The notes: a model not told the origin generated them from the letters alone. Counted from the stretch's first letter, positions 10,496 through 21,221 are shown. The stretch is DNA of 64,000 nt from Lepisosteus oculatus (GCF_040954835.1 NC_090709.1:43284490-43348489); one strand, 5' to 3'. Program-made: numbers and translations.

Positions 10496-11189
10496 TGTCA
10501 TGGAAATATAACTATTAATTTTAAAGGATCACTTACTGACGTCAGACAGCTGCCAATTCTCCAGACGCGTCTCTGGAAGGATAAACAGTTTATCCTCCGA
10601 GGTTCGTCCAATTTGCTAAAATTGTCCGGGTCCGGATGGAGTTTCAGCAGCCGTTCGCGCTCAGGTTTGTGATCCCGGACGAGCCCCCAAATTGTCATGG
10701 AAATATAACTATCAAGGAAGCCACAAGAGAGAGTTCTCACCTGAGTAAGGTCTTTATTTCAATATTGCAATATTGGGAGCCCTGCAAAGTGCAACCAGAG
10801 ACTCAATTTGTTACAAGCAGTACAGGGTTTTTATAAGACGTTGCGCTGTAAAAAAGTTCAGCACTTGGTCCCTTCTAAAACTTCCCCTTTCTCTAAGAGA
10901 AAACAGATTACATCATAGAGCGAGAGAAGAAAAACTAGATTTGTTATTCAAAGCTTATCAGTTACTTTCAGCTAATTCTAATGACCCAGACAGCATATAT
11001 TGTTTTGGTACATTGTCTTCTAAACTAATCTACACAGTGTACTTTGTTGACGAACTGTTTTCTAAAATTCTGCACGCACTGTAGCACAGCAGTTACATCC
11101 TTGAAATATATTATCTAAAAGCACCAATATATTTTTTCAAAGCTCTCTACATTTTTAAGAATCAATTTACTTATTAGATTTCCACTTCA
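10496..11189 (-). mobile_element. Endogenous retrovirus remnant (LTR, primer site, leader), unit A
   Basis: On the minus strand an LTR of about 497 bases (10693-11189) begins TGAAGTGGAAAT and ends ATTTCCATGACA. It has a TATAAAAA box, then an AATAAAG poly(A) signal further on. Directly after it comes a primer-binding site TGGGGGCTCGTCCGGGAT (10672-10689), complementary to the tRNA-Pro 3' end as in gammaretrovirus-like elements, then a leader with a splice-donor-like GTAAGT. The internal genes are absent, so this is a broken fossil. Its age is at least that of the tandem duplication that copied it. Confidence 0.8.
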
Positions 11190-11371
11190 CCGGCATCATG
11201 CAAGCAAACTACATAAATATGAGAAAACACGCAAGAGAGTTGTCACTCAGAGTGTCGAAGGGTCGATGTATACTGGGGCTCAGTTGAAATGCAACGTCAG
11301 GACTTTTTCGAATTATGTCACACGAAGAGAGCACAGCCCTTTCCGCCCTGCCGCGTGTGTCTCGGTAACTC

Positions 11372-11443
11372 GCTGTGATCGTATAGTGGTCAGTACTTTG
11401 CGTTGTGGCCGCAACAACCCCGGTTCGAATCCGGGTCACGGCA
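11372..11443 (+). tRNA. tRNA-His(GTG), unit A
   Basis: 72 bases. The acceptor GCTGTGA pairs with TCACGGC including one G-T pair. The anticodon arm TGCGTTGTGGCCGCA has GTG, and the B box is GGTTCGAATCC. It matches vertebrate tRNA-His. It is followed by an identical flanking block in units B and C, showing that gene and flanks are duplicated together. Likely functional. Confidence 0.9.
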
Positions 11444-12017
11444 GAATAGGGGCGTCTGCTTTTACCACTCGCACGAATGAAGGCAAAAAAAAGCCAATCG
11501 ATGTGAACGAACGGCGCTTTACAGAGGAGTACTGCCTGACTGGATCGTTGATGAACGACAGAGGCCACTCCGACCTCTTCTCGGTTTTCTTCAATGACTT
11601 ACTAAGGATCTTCTTCACATTCGCCCATGCAGGGGAAGCCAGTTACACCAAAGCAAACGCAGGAAAGTGCATTTCAAGCAGAGACCAGGAGGGACTTGTT
11701 TACACCGAGAGTGGGCGGAGAATGGAACAATGCGCCCAGCCCTGTTGCTGGAGCCGATTCTTGATGAGCTCTTGGGCTCACTAAGAGGCCCTCGCTGGAT
11801 GCTAATCTTTCTGTTGTTCTTGCAGGTCCTGTGCTGCTTTTGAGCCAACAGAGCTCGTCCTGGTCTGTCGGCACAGCCCAATTGCAAATGATCGGCTCCG
11901 CATACAGAAGGAACGTAAGTTTGGTACAAGAGTGCACGAAAGCACCGGAAATACATTGGGAACAAATGACCGGTCGCTCAAGACCTCTGTGAAGTACAGG
12001 AGCGTGCAAAACGAGGC

Positions 12018-12090
12018 TGTTTCCGCCCGGTCTCGAACCAGGGACCTCTCGCGTGTTAAGCGAACGTGATAGCCGCTACACTACGGAAAC
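12018..12090 (-). tRNA. tRNA-Val(AAC), unit A
   Basis: On the minus strand the acceptor is GTTTCCG with CGGAAACA, the A box TAGTGTAGCGG, the anticodon loop has AAC, and the T arm is CCTGGTTCGAGACCGG. It is 73 bases long. The loop bears TTAACAC where the unit C copy and vertebrate tRNA-Val(AAC) have CTAACAC. It is transcribed divergently from the upstream tRNA-His. Confidence 0.87.
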
Positions 12091-12320
12091 CTGCAGGGAC
12101 CGCTGCTGGTGTCTCGCTTGCGTTTCGGGCTGAGAAAGGGACGCGTCACTTTAGGAAGGGGGCGCTGGAGAGAGGAACAAAGGGCGCGATGAAACAAAAT
12201 GCCGAAACCCGGGCTTGCGAAAAATGAAATTCAATTCTTGGTTATCAGTGCAGAAGAAATATTACAGGCTGGCAAAATAAACGGGAAGAGATTTTTTTTT
12301 AACCGAAAACTTATGATTCT

Positions 12321-12336
12321 GAAATGACCTTACCAG

Positions 12337-12378
<42 letters not shown>

Positions 12379-12395
12379 GAGTCCACCCAGGGATG
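12321..12395 (+). pseudogene. tRNA-Asn(GTT) with altered 5' end, unit B
   Basis: This is the duplicate of the 9953-10027 sequence, sharing the same altered first ~18 bases. The 5' change therefore predates the tandem duplication. Confidence 0.75.
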
Positions 12396-12863
12396 GGGAT
12401 CTTTTGCGATGTAAACGTTGTCGTCAGTCGATTGGATTTCTCAGCGAAACCATAACCATTTTAATATTTGCAGGAAATGCGAGTGTTTAACACGTGTCAG
12501 GGTCACCGGGAAATGTCCAATAATGCCCAACATTGCAATTCCCCAGAAAACCATATTCACCCAAATAATATTATCTTTGAATCTTCATTTATACTCCAGT
12601 TGAATCCTCTGCTGAAATATTTTAAAAATACAATGCAGGTTTGTTTGAGAACTTGACAAGCATTCTTACAATAGCACTGTGCAGTTGGATTTTGATATTT
12701 TGACATATTTACCTTAATTTTAAACATAAATACTATACAGTCTATTGTAATTTTAAAATATGTTAGCTGAGGATGCAAAGGGGTGAAAGGGAAAGGTCAG
12801 AGGGTATAGTAAAAACAAGGTTAGGATTGGTGGAGGTGGTAGGGGTGTTGATGGTTTTTCTCT

Positions 12864-13557
12864 TGTCATGGAAATATAACTATTAATTTTAAAGGATCAC
12901 TTACTGACGTCAGACAGCTGCCAATTCTCCAGACGCGTCTCTGGAAGGATAAACAGTTTATCCTCCGAGGTTCGTCCAATTTGCTAAAATTGTCCGGGTC
13001 CGGATGGAGTTTCAGCAGCCGTTCGCGCTCAGGTTTGTGATCCCGGACGAGCCCCCAAATTGTCATGGAAATATAACTATCAAGGAAGCCACAAGAGAGA
13101 GTTCTCACCTGAGTAAGGTCTTTATTTCAATATTGCAATATTGGGAGCCCTGCAAAGTGCAACCAGAGACTCAATTTGTTACAAGCAGTACAGGGTTTTT
13201 ATAAGACGTTGCGCTGTAAAAAAGTTCAGCACTTGGTCCCTTCTAAAACTTCCCCTTTCTCTAAGAGAAAACAGATTACATCATAGAGCGAGAGAAGAAA
13301 AACTAGATTTGTTATTCAAAGCTTATCAGTTACTTTCAGCTAATTCTAATGACCCAGACAGCATATATTGTTTTGGTACATTGTCTTCTAAACTAATCTA
13401 CACAGTGTACTTTGTTGACGAACTGTTTTCTAAAATTCTGCACGCACTGTAGCACAGCAGTTACATCCTTGAAATATATTATCTAAAAGCACCAATATAT
13501 TTTTTCAAAGCTCTCTACATTTTTAAGAATCAATTTACTTATTAGATTTCCACTTCA
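12864..13557 (-). mobile_element. Endogenous retrovirus remnant, unit B copy
   Basis: This is the tandem-duplicated copy of the 10496-11189 remnant. The LTR spans 13061-13557 and the tRNA-Pro primer-binding site 13040-13057. It is broken like its sister and carries no internal genes. It arose by segmental duplication, not by a second insertion. Confidence 0.8.
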
Positions 13558-13739
13558 CCGGCATCATGCAAGCAAACTACATAAATATGAGAAAACACGC
13601 AAGAGAGTTGTCACTCAGAGTGTCGAAGGGTCGATGTATACTGGGGCTCAGTTGAAATGCAACGTCAGGACTTTTTCGAATTATGTCACACGAAGAGAGC
13701 ACAGCCCTTTCCGCCCTGCCGCGTGTGTCTCGGTAACTC

Positions 13740-13811
13740 GCTGTGATCGTATAGTGGTCAGTACTTTGCGTTGTGGCCGCAACAACCCCGGTTCGAATCC
13801 GGGTCACGGCA
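13740..13811 (+). tRNA. tRNA-His(GTG), unit B
   Basis: Identical over its 72 bases to the unit A gene, with intact acceptor pairing, a GTG anticodon and intact A and B boxes. Confidence 0.9.
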
Positions 13812-14374
13812 GAATAGGGGCGTCTGCTTTTACCACTCGCACGAATGAAGGCAAAAAAAAGCCAATCGATGTGAACGAACGGCGCTTTACAGAGGAGTAC
13901 TGCCTGACTGGATCGTTCAAGAACGACAGAGGCCACTCCGACCTCTTCTCGGTTTTCTTCAATGACTTACTAAGGATCTTCTTCACATTCGCCCATGCAG
14001 GGGAAGCCAGTTACACCAAAGCAAACGCAGGAAAGTGCATTTCAAGCAGAGACCAGGAGGGACTTGTTTACACCGAGAGTGGGCGGGGAATGGAACAATG
14101 CGCCCAGCCCTGTTGCTGGAGCCGATTCTTGATGAGCTCTTGGGCTCACTAAGAGGCCCCCGCTGGATGCTAATCTTTCTGTTGTTCTTGCAGGTCCTGC
14201 GCTGCTTTTGAGTCTGTCGGTCTGTCGGCACAGCCCAATTGCAAATGATCGGCTCCGCGTACAGAAGGAACGTGCGTTTGGTACAAGAGTGCACGAAGGC
14301 ACCGGAAATACATTGGGAACAAATGACCGGTTGCTCAAGACCTCTGTGAAGTACAGGAGCGTGCAAAACTAGGC

Positions 14375-14447
14375 TGTTTCCGCCCTGTCTCGAACCGGGG
14401 ACCTTTCACGTGTTAGGCGAACGTGATAGCCGCTACACTACGGAAAC
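14375..14447 (-). tRNA. tRNA-Val(AAC), unit B, slightly decayed
   Basis: The anticodon loop CTAACAC carries AAC. One T-stem pair is broken (CCCGG facing CAGGG), and the anticodon 3' strand reads GTGAA rather than GCGAA. It may be a weak gene or an early pseudogene. Its partners at 12018, 17762 and 51691 differ at these positions. Confidence 0.75.
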
Positions 14448-14556
14448 CTGCAGGGACCGCTGCTGGTTTCTCGCTTGCGTTTCGGGCTGAGAAAGGGACG
14501 CGTCACATTAGGTAGGGGGCGCTGGAGAGAGGAACAAAGGGCGCGATGAAACAAAA

Positions 14557-14629
14557 TGCCGAAACCCGGGATCGAACCAGGGACCTTTAGATCTTCAGTC
14601 TAACGCTCTCCCAACTGAGCTATTTCGGC
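14557..14629 (-). tRNA. tRNA-Phe(GAA)
   Basis: On the minus strand GCCGAAATAGCTCAGTTGGG starts the gene; the anticodon arm TTAGACTGAAGATCTAA has GAA; T arm CCTGGTTCGATCCCGGG, with acceptor end TTCGGCA. It is 73 bases long and canonical. The tandem duplication breakpoint cut the equivalent gene in unit A, leaving only its last 13 bases. Confidence 0.93.
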
Positions 14630-15655
14630 GGTGTGCAGCGCCCACAGCCACCTGCTCCAGCCTTCCTGTGTTGTGGCATGAGCGCACCAAGAGTAGCGGG
14701 AGAGTGTTGCAGGAACGTCACTCAGAAGGAAAGCCACCCAGCTGCGCCCTCTGAGCTCTGTCCAGCGCATCTTCCTCGCATGGACTCCTGCCTGCGACGG
14801 GCAGGAAACAATTAGCAAGAACAGAACGACACCCCATGGGTGTCTCATGACCGCACCTTAGGTTGTGACACGTGCAGGTGTGAGGGGTTGCCGGGCTACT
14901 TTGGAGCAGAGCTTGGGCGGAGGGGGGGCGGGAAAGCAGACAAAGAGGTGACACCTCAAGGTCTGCACGATCACAGCTCTCCGCCGCCCCAGGCTTCCGC
15001 TCGATAAGCTACTGGACACACCCGCCCCTCCTCACACAGACCGTGGAAAAGCCCCCGAGTGGGAGGGCTCTCTCTTCCTCCCAGGAGCTCTTGGACACGA
15101 CGCCCAGACAGGGCGCGGGGAGCCGCCGCCTGCAAACACGGCTCCAGGCAGGACTCCACTCCGCAGGAGCCGCAGAGCAGAGGAGATGAGGGCAGCTTGG
15201 CTCCTGTGCAGAGACCTGAGCTGTTGTTGCTGTGGATGCTGTCTTTTCTGCACTCGGGGTAGGAGTGAATGTTGAGTTGCCCTTAGAAATGAAGCAGAGC
15301 ACTTCAACGGCACGGGTGTGTGTGTGTGTGTGCGCCCTGGTGATTCTGGGAGACAGATCGAACCTGGGCTAAAAGAGAGGGGGCTAAGCCCTCTTCCATT
15401 TGCTAGTTCAAAGTTGTACAACCCATTTGTATCTGCTAGGCGGCGCAGTCGTCGTGCACAAAGAACGCTTTGAAAAGCGTCAAAGGCAAGTCATTCCGAG
15501 TTGGTCGTTTGTGTTTTCCGTTCAGACGCGAAATGCTGACATGATCTCTCGGCTCCTCGGTTGTCATTTCTGCTCCGTAAAGGGATCACAGCACGCGTCG
15601 GCTTCCAGCATGCTGGGTCGGGACACGATGCCGGGGGTTGGAGAGAGCGATGTCT

Positions 15656-15727
15656 TCCTCGTTAGTATAGTGGCAAGTATCCCCGCCTGTCACGCGGGAG
15701 AACGGGGTTCGATTCCCCGACGAGGAG
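15656..15727 (+). tRNA. tRNA-Asp(GTC)
   Basis: 72 bases: acceptor TCCTCGT with ACGAGGA, A box TAGTATAGTGG, anticodon arm CCCGCCTGTCACGCGGG with GTC, and B box GGGTTCGATTCCC. It has CAAG where most vertebrate genes have TGAG in the D loop. A T-rich tract follows at about 15732. Likely functional. Confidence 0.92.
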
Positions 15728-15889
15728 TAGCTTTTCTTTCACCTCCTTAGAGAAATGACTGCCTTTCACTTCTCTGTTTTCTTTCACAGCGTCGTGCACC
15801 TTTTCATTGCTCTCGCTTTCAGAGCCTCCGCACGGCAGTCGACTCGACATCAGGAAGCACATTGAAGTGAAAGCAGGAAGCGCTGCGAC

Positions 15890-16300
15890 ATGCACTGTGC
15901 AGATCCCGCCACACTAAGAGGTGAGTGGGTCTGTTCGATGCACAAAGAACGCTTTGAGAAGCGTCAAAGGCAAGTCATTCCGAGTTGGTCGTTTGTGTTT
16001 TCCGTTCAGACGCGAAATGCTGAAATGATCTCTCGGCTCCTCGGTTGTCATTTCTGCTCCGTAAAGGAATCACAGCACGCGTCGGCTTCCAGCACGGTGG
16101 GTCGGGACACGATGCCGGGGGTCGGAGAGAGCGATGTCTTCCTCGTTAGTATAGGACCTGTCACCTGTCCCCACCTGTCACGCGGGAGACTGGGGTGCAT
16201 CAGGACGCGCCTTGAAGTGAAAGCAGGATGCGCTGTGACATGCACTGTGCAGATCCCGCCACACTAAGAGGTGGGTCCAGTGGGTCTGTTCGATCACAGC
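15890..16300 (+). repeat. Partial local duplicate of the tRNA-Asp flank
   Basis: The segment from GCACAAAGAACGCTTTGA through GATGTCTTCCTCGTTAGT repeats 15460-15670, giving a second, damaged tRNA-Asp. The same pair of full and partial copies recurs in the 52.7-53.5 kb block, so this local duplication predates copying of the whole cluster. Confidence 0.8.
16140..16196 (+). pseudogene. tRNA-Asp(GTC) pseudogene
   Basis: It begins TCCTCGTTAGTATAGGACCT and retains the anticodon arm CACCTGTCACGCGGG. It lacks the normal D stem and ends before the T arm, running into CATCAGGACGCGC. The equivalent pseudogene in the other cluster copy is at 53447-53503. Confidence 0.8.
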
Positions 16301-16348
16301 GCTAGGCGAATCCCCAATCCCCTTTTGTGCCTGGCGACAAAAGATGTC

Positions 16349-16421
16349 TGTTTCCACCCGGTTTCGAACGGGGGACCTTTCGCGTGTGAGGCGAACGTGA
16401 TAACCACTACACTACGGAAAC
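16349..16421 (-). tRNA. tRNA-Val(CAC)
   Basis: On the minus strand the acceptor GTTTCCG faces TGGAAACA, the A box is TAGTGTAGTGG, and the anticodon loop CTCACAC has CAC. The T arm CCCCCGTTCGAAACCGGG has one mismatched pair. It is 73 bases long. It is the only Val(CAC) isoacceptor in the window, probably functional though with a weakened T stem. Confidence 0.82.
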
Positions 16422-16852
16422 GGTGGTAAGACGTGCCCAGCGGCCCAGCGCTGAGCTTCGCCAATGCGATTTAGCTGCTTCCAGTGCCTTTATTGGAGTG
16501 CGCTGATGGACCGTGCTCTCTCTCCAGAGACCAGCACGCCTGACATGGACGGAGCAGGAAAGGCGGCGCCACATTCTACAGCCCTCTCCACGCAATCGAC
16601 GAAATCGGGCTACTGAAGTGGAGAAAATCGCCTCTCCAGAAAGTGCAAATATCATCTTGGAGACTATAAATCCTATTGCCGAAGGTCAGCCCTGTCTACC
16701 AGAGTAACCCTCCCACAGCGATGATCAGCTCGTCTCACACGCGAGAAGTTTCGGTTGGAAACAAGCGCCCCCTCTTCTCGCACGTTTTGCACGTTCGAGT
16801 AGTTTTAATGCGGCTCTTTCGTACACAGTGCTGATCTTTTGGAAAGCAGGAG

Positions 16853-16913
16853 GCAAAACCGAGTCGAACCGCCTGGGTGAAAACCAGGAACCCTAACCGC
16901 TAGACTATATTGC
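16853..16913 (-). pseudogene. tRNA-Glu(TTC) pseudogene
   Basis: On the minus strand TAGTCTAGCGGTTAGGGTTC and CCTGGTTTTCACCCAGG match tRNA-Glu(TTC). About eight bases of the T-stem 5' strand are missing, so CAGGCGG runs straight into TTCGACTC, and the acceptor is mispaired. A further eroded tRNA-Glu 5' half is visible on the minus strand near 19833-19860. Confidence 0.72.
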
Positions 16914-17115
16914 AGCGAACAACCATGCTGTTCCCGGCATCATGCAAGCAAACTACATAAATATGAGAAAACACGCAAGAGAGTTGTCACTCAGAGTGTC
17001 GAAGGGTCGATGTATACTGGGGCTCAGTTGAAATGCAACGTCAGGACTTTTCCGAATTATGTCACACGAAGAGAGCACAGCCCTTTCCGCCCTGCCGCGT
17101 GTGTCTCGGTAACTC

Positions 17116-17187
17116 GCTGTGATCGTATAGTGGTCAGTACTTTGCGTTGTGGCCGCAACAACCCCCGTTCGAATCCGGGTCATGGCA
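17116..17187 (+). tRNA. tRNA-His(GTG), copy C
   Basis: The GTG anticodon arm is intact. The T stem has one mismatch (CCCCG facing CCGGG) and the acceptor has an extra wobble (TCATGGC). It is slightly weaker than the copies at 11372 and 13740; function is uncertain. Confidence 0.78.
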
Positions 17188-17761
17188 GAATAGGGGCGTC
17201 TGCTTTTACCACTCGCACGAATGAAGGCAAAAAAAAGCCAATCGATGTGAACGAACGGCGCTTTACAGAGGAGTACTGCCTGACTGGATCGTTCATGAAC
17301 GACAGAGGCCACTCCGCCCTCTTCTCGGTTTTCTTCAATGACTTACTAAGGATCTTCTTCACATTCGCCCATGCAGGGGAAGCCAGTTACACCAAAGCAA
17401 ACGCAGGAAAGTGCATTTCAAGCAGAGACCAGGAGGGACTTGTTTACACCGAGAGTGGGCGGAGAATGGAACAATGCGCCCAGCCCTGTTGCTGGAGCCG
17501 ATTCTTGATGAGCTCTTGGGCTCACTAAGAGGCCCCCGCTGGATGCTAATCTTTCTGTTGTTCTTGCAGGTCCTGCGCTGCTTTTGAGCTGACAGAGCTC
17601 GTCCTGGTCTGTCGGCACAGCCCAATTGCAAATGATCGGCTCCGCGTACAGAAGGAACGTGCGTTTGGTACAAGAGTGCACGAAGGCACCGGAAATTCAT
17701 TGGGAACAAATGACCGGTCGCTCAAGACCTCTGTGAAGTACAGGAGCGTGCAAAACGAGGC

Positions 17762-17834
17762 TGTTTCCGCCCGGTCTCGAACCGGGGACCTTTCGCGTGT
17801 TAGGCGAACGTGATAGCCGCTACACTACAGAAAC
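17762..17834 (-). tRNA. tRNA-Val(AAC), copy C
   Basis: Full-length 73 bases with anticodon AAC and a perfect T arm CCCGGTTCGAGACCGGG. One base in the 5' acceptor/D junction differs (GTTTCTGTAG for GTTTCCGTAG), giving a mispair. It otherwise matches tRNA-Val. Confidence 0.82.
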
Positions 17835-17943
17835 CTGCTGGGACCGCTGCTGGTGTCTCGCTTGCGTTTCGGGCTGAGAAAGGGACGCGTCACTTTAGGC
17901 AGGGGGCGCTGGAGAGAGGAACAAAGGGCGCGATGAAACAAAA

Positions 17944-18016
17944 TGCCGAAACCCGGGATCGAACCAGGGACCTTTAGATCTTCAGTCTAACGCTCTCCCA
18001 ACTGAGCTATTTCGGC
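17944..18016 (-). tRNA. tRNA-Phe(GAA), copy C
   Basis: Identical over its length to the gene at 14557-14629, with complete acceptor pairing, a GAA anticodon and intact A and B boxes. Confidence 0.92.
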
Positions 18017-18715
18017 GGTGCGCAAAGCCCACAGCCACCTGCTCCAGCCTTCCTGTGTTGTGGCATGAGCGCACCAAGAGTAGCGGGAGAGTGTTGCAGG
18101 AACGTCACTCAGAAGGAAAGCCACCCAGGTGCGCCCTCTGAGCTCTGTCCAGCACATCTTCCTCGCATGGACTCCTGCCTGCGAGGGGCAGGAAACAATT
18201 AGCAAGAACAGAACGACACCCCATGGGTGTCTCATGACCGCACCTTAGGTTGTGACACGTGCAGGTGTGAGGGGTTGCCGGGCTACTTTTGAGCAGAGCT
18301 TGGGCGGAGGGGGGGCGGGAAAGCAGACAAAGAGGTGACACCTCAAGGTCTGCACGATCACAGCTCTCCGCCGCCCCAGGCTTCGGCTCGATAAGCTACT
18401 GGACACACCCGCCCCTCCTCACACAGACCGTGGAAAAGCCCCCGAGTGGGAGGGCTCTCTCTTCCTCCCAGGAGCTCTTGGACACGACGCACAGACAGGT
18501 GTGGGGAGCCGCCGCCTGCAAACACGGCTCCAGGCAGGACTCCGCTCCGCAGGAGCCGCAGAGCAGAGGAGATGGGGGCAGCTTAGCTCCCGTGTAGAGA
18601 CCTGAGCTGTTGTTGCTGTGGATGCTGTCTTTTCTGTTCTCGGGGTAGGACATCAGGAAGCACATTGAAGCGTTGCGACATGCACTGTACAGATCCCGCC
18701 ACTACTGGGCCCGAT

Positions 18716-18745
18716 TTCCCCGGATCGAAACCGGGCGGACACAGG
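18716..18745 (+). pseudogene. 3' fragment of tRNA-Val-like sequence
   Basis: CCCCGGATCGAAACCGGGCG followed by GACACAGG matches the T arm and acceptor end of tRNA-Val, and nothing upstream matches the rest. The same fragment is at about 53586-53612 in copy D. Confidence 0.5.
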
Positions 18746-18890
18746 CCCGTTTCGTTTGTTGCCACGCACACTGTTTGGGGATTCGCCTAGCGCTGTGATC
18801 GAACAGACCCACTCACCTCTTAGTGTGGCGGGATCTGCACAGTGGATGTCGCAGCGCATCCTGCTTTCACTTCAATGCATGTCCTGATGT

Positions 18891-18943
18891 ACCCTGGTCT
18901 CCCGCGTGACAGGTGGGGATACTTGCCACTATACTAACGAGGA
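18891..18943 (-). pseudogene. 3'-truncated tRNA-Asp(GTC) pseudogene
   Basis: On the minus strand the sequence runs TCCTCGTTAGTATAGTGGCA through the GTC anticodon arm CACCTGTCACGCGGG and stops before the T arm. The equivalent is at 53758-53810. It is oriented opposite to the tRNA-Asp gene of the same block. Confidence 0.8.
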
Positions 18944-19930
18944 AGACATCGCTCTCTTCTTAGTGTGCAAAACACTTACTTGCAGCATTGTGGGTGCTGT
19001 GGTTTAAATGCTATTGGTTTGTGAACAGAACACCCCTATTCCAGTGCATTGTGCCACATTAAATAAACACACGAGAAAAGATTCAGAACGCAAAGCTGTG
19101 TCAGTGTTCTGTGTAAAAAATCGGTTTGAACATCATGGGAGCTGTTTTTAATAAGCTGCTGAGTAAAGAATATTTTAATCTTCCTGCTGTCAGTAGTATT
19201 GTGCATATAGTTGACTCTTACCTGAATGAAAACAGGACGTAAAGGAAGTGTTTCAGAATTCAGACAAAGCTTTATTCCCGTGCTTACAGTCCGAGTAATT
19301 GGAGACTGCGCTATTCTGTTGCCTATGGTCATATACGGGTTTTTCGCATGAAGCCGTATTGAACAGCATTTCTCGCGTTGTGAACTTGTGTATACAGCGG
19401 TCCCCCGGGTTCCACTTAGTGCGTAATTACGCATCGATGAAAAACCGGAGGTTTAAAAAAAGATAATTAGCTCACTGATACTTTGATGTAGAGGCTGTGG
19501 AAATATCCACGTCGTGGTCTTTAAAATGCATTTGGTTTGAAGGCGTTCTGTGCTTCCGTTGCGAAGATATGGACAAAAGAATATTCGTGCTTGGTCCAAA
19601 AACTGTAATATAAACGAAAAAGTAAAGGCTGAGAAAGCATTCACAATGTATTTTATGCACAAAGCAAGTATTCTTGCGAATCTAAGAGGTTTCGTGTAAA
19701 CGCTACAGGCGTGGCAAAATCGTTTTCGAACTTAAAGCTAACTTTACCCCGGTGTTTTACGCTGCTCCTTTCTACACTGAACTGGTCATTTGGACACCGT
19801 AAGACAAGAGAGACACATTTCTATGTAATCAGGAAACCAGGAATCCTAACCGTTAGCCCGTTAGTGCCACAGAAAAAAAAACGTTTCAGCAAGATAAAAT
19901 TGCAGGGTAAACACATTTTTTTCTTTTTCG

Positions 19931-20790
19931 TAGCGCTTGTGTTTTGTTTGATTTAGCGAATTTTATACACTTTATTTCTGACACATGACTTAAAAGGCTG
20001 GTAGAGTATATTTAATACAAAAGCGCTGAACAACAATTTTCATCTACCGTATTGTCATGTTTTTTAAAAAAGCAAGTTAAATGCATGTATAGTAAATGTT
20101 TTTTTTTTCATATAATAGTGTTTATGGTCTGATAAACGTAATTCATTATTTAACGGACATTTGGTATAATTAAAAAAATACTCATTCACAAATGTAAACA
20201 TTTTTTACAATAACGTGTTCTATTATACATGCAGCAATATCACCAGACAGTTTAATGGTCTGTCGTCCTTTTACAGTTCTGGGTTTTATTCTGTCTTCAG
20301 ATGCACCAGATGTATTTTTAAAATACGTAAATAACAATTCTGGTGCAGCAAAGCATTCTGATTAATTCAGATTCACTCTTCACGTGTGTTATAGATATCA
20401 TATAATGTTTTTGTATCCACGCAAAATCTCGCATGAAGTTGATAAACTTTGCTTGTAACATATTTAACAAGGCACAGTGCCAAACTATTAAAATACATCA
20501 GAAAAGAACCCGAACTCATCTAATTGATGTATTTGAAACGAACGGGTGGGAGACTTTAATATGGCGTTCTGGAAATTCACTTTTAGGAGTTTTCGGAAGT
20601 CTGGACCCAGATATACAGTGAGGGAGGAGTGCTTGACTTCCTGCTTTCAGCTCGTGCATTGTTTCTACGTGTGAAAACCAACAGAGAGAGCTTTATCGGT
20701 TCACAGAAACGTCCCAGCAGTTTTCTAGGTTAAGATGGAAGAATAAATGTAATAAATGGAGATGTTATTGCTGCTGGGGAGTATGAAGGC
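19931..20790. other. No recognisable gene
   Basis: AT-rich sequence between the tRNA cluster and the GC-rich patch at 20.8 kb. I find no repeat ends, tRNA or coding frame of note. Confidence 0.35.
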
Positions 20791-20794
20791 GGTT

Positions 20795-20930
20795 TAGCGA
20801 GGCGGTGGCGTGTGGAGGGAGGAGACGCGCATTCCGCACGGGCAGCGCAGAGCAATGAGTCACACCTGCTGCGCGCTGAGTCCTGTCCTATATAACCGCT
20901 GAGCCCGGACACAGCCTCTCCAGCCAGTGC
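20795..20930 (+). promoter_or_regulatory. Orphan promoter-like GC-rich patch with TATA box
   Basis: In an AT-rich surrounding, 20795-20930 is GC- and CpG-richer. It carries an AP-1/NF-E2-type TGAGTCAC (about 20857), CACCTG and CAGCTG-like E boxes, and a TATATAA box (about 20891) followed by a GC-rich leader. The arrangement is that of a vertebrate polymerase II core promoter. No coding frame with recognisable features lies in the next several hundred bases, so any transcript would be non-coding or start with a short non-coding exon. Confidence 0.4.
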
Positions 20931-21221
20931 TGGAGTTTTTTTTTTTTAAATAATACTTCAGAAAGTGCAGGAACTGACTCTTTTGCTCAGTTGAGGCTAT
21001 AGGAATCTGTGTTTCTCTCAGGCTGTCAGGAATAGCGCTTATTATATTTTTTTCTCAGGCTAAACAGTATAATTGGGCTGAATTTCAGTTAAACGCCTAG
21101 TTTAGAAAGATCAAGAATGAGTTAGGGAAGACAGAGGTGGAGACTAATGGAAGTTATGAAAGCCATTAATGGGTTGTCTCTGCTTGAGCTTGATTTAGAC
21201 CTTAGTAGTGCAAAGTCTAGG

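Larger units (their letters stand above)
9845..14569. repeat. Tandem duplication of a 2.36 kb unit
   Basis: Unit A (9845-12212) and unit B (12213-14569) are almost identical; offsets are 2368 bases through most of the unit and 2357 after an 11-base difference near 11855/14214. The junction joins the last 13 bases of a tRNA-Phe (GCCGAAACCCGGG, 12201-12213) to sequence that in the first copy follows the AAATTCACACA at 9836. Each unit carries tRNA-Asn-like, retroviral LTR remnant, tRNA-His and tRNA-Val. The few differences imply a very recent event or an assembly artefact. Confidence 0.93.
16934..19930. repeat. tRNA cluster block, copy C
   Basis: From CCGGCATCATGCAAGC the block repeats units A and B (starting 11190 and 13558), then runs past tRNA-Phe as in 14.6-15.2 kb, then joins a segment (about 18660-19930) that is also found at 53520-54780. 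It thus shares its whole right half with copy D at 51.1-54.8 kb in direct orientation, although the order of sub-blocks differs by a missing ~1 kb tRNA-Asp segment. Confidence 0.85.

Noticed and set aside
10773-11084. 103-codon plus-strand frame
   Set aside because: It lies antisense within a retroviral LTR containing TATA and poly(A) signals; non-coding.
11266-17528. A 172-codon open frame repeated at 11266, 13634 and 17010
   Set aside because: It reads straight through tRNA-His genes and is conserved only because the whole block is duplicated; no domain is recognisable. The overlapping 119-codon antisense frames are rejected for the same reason.
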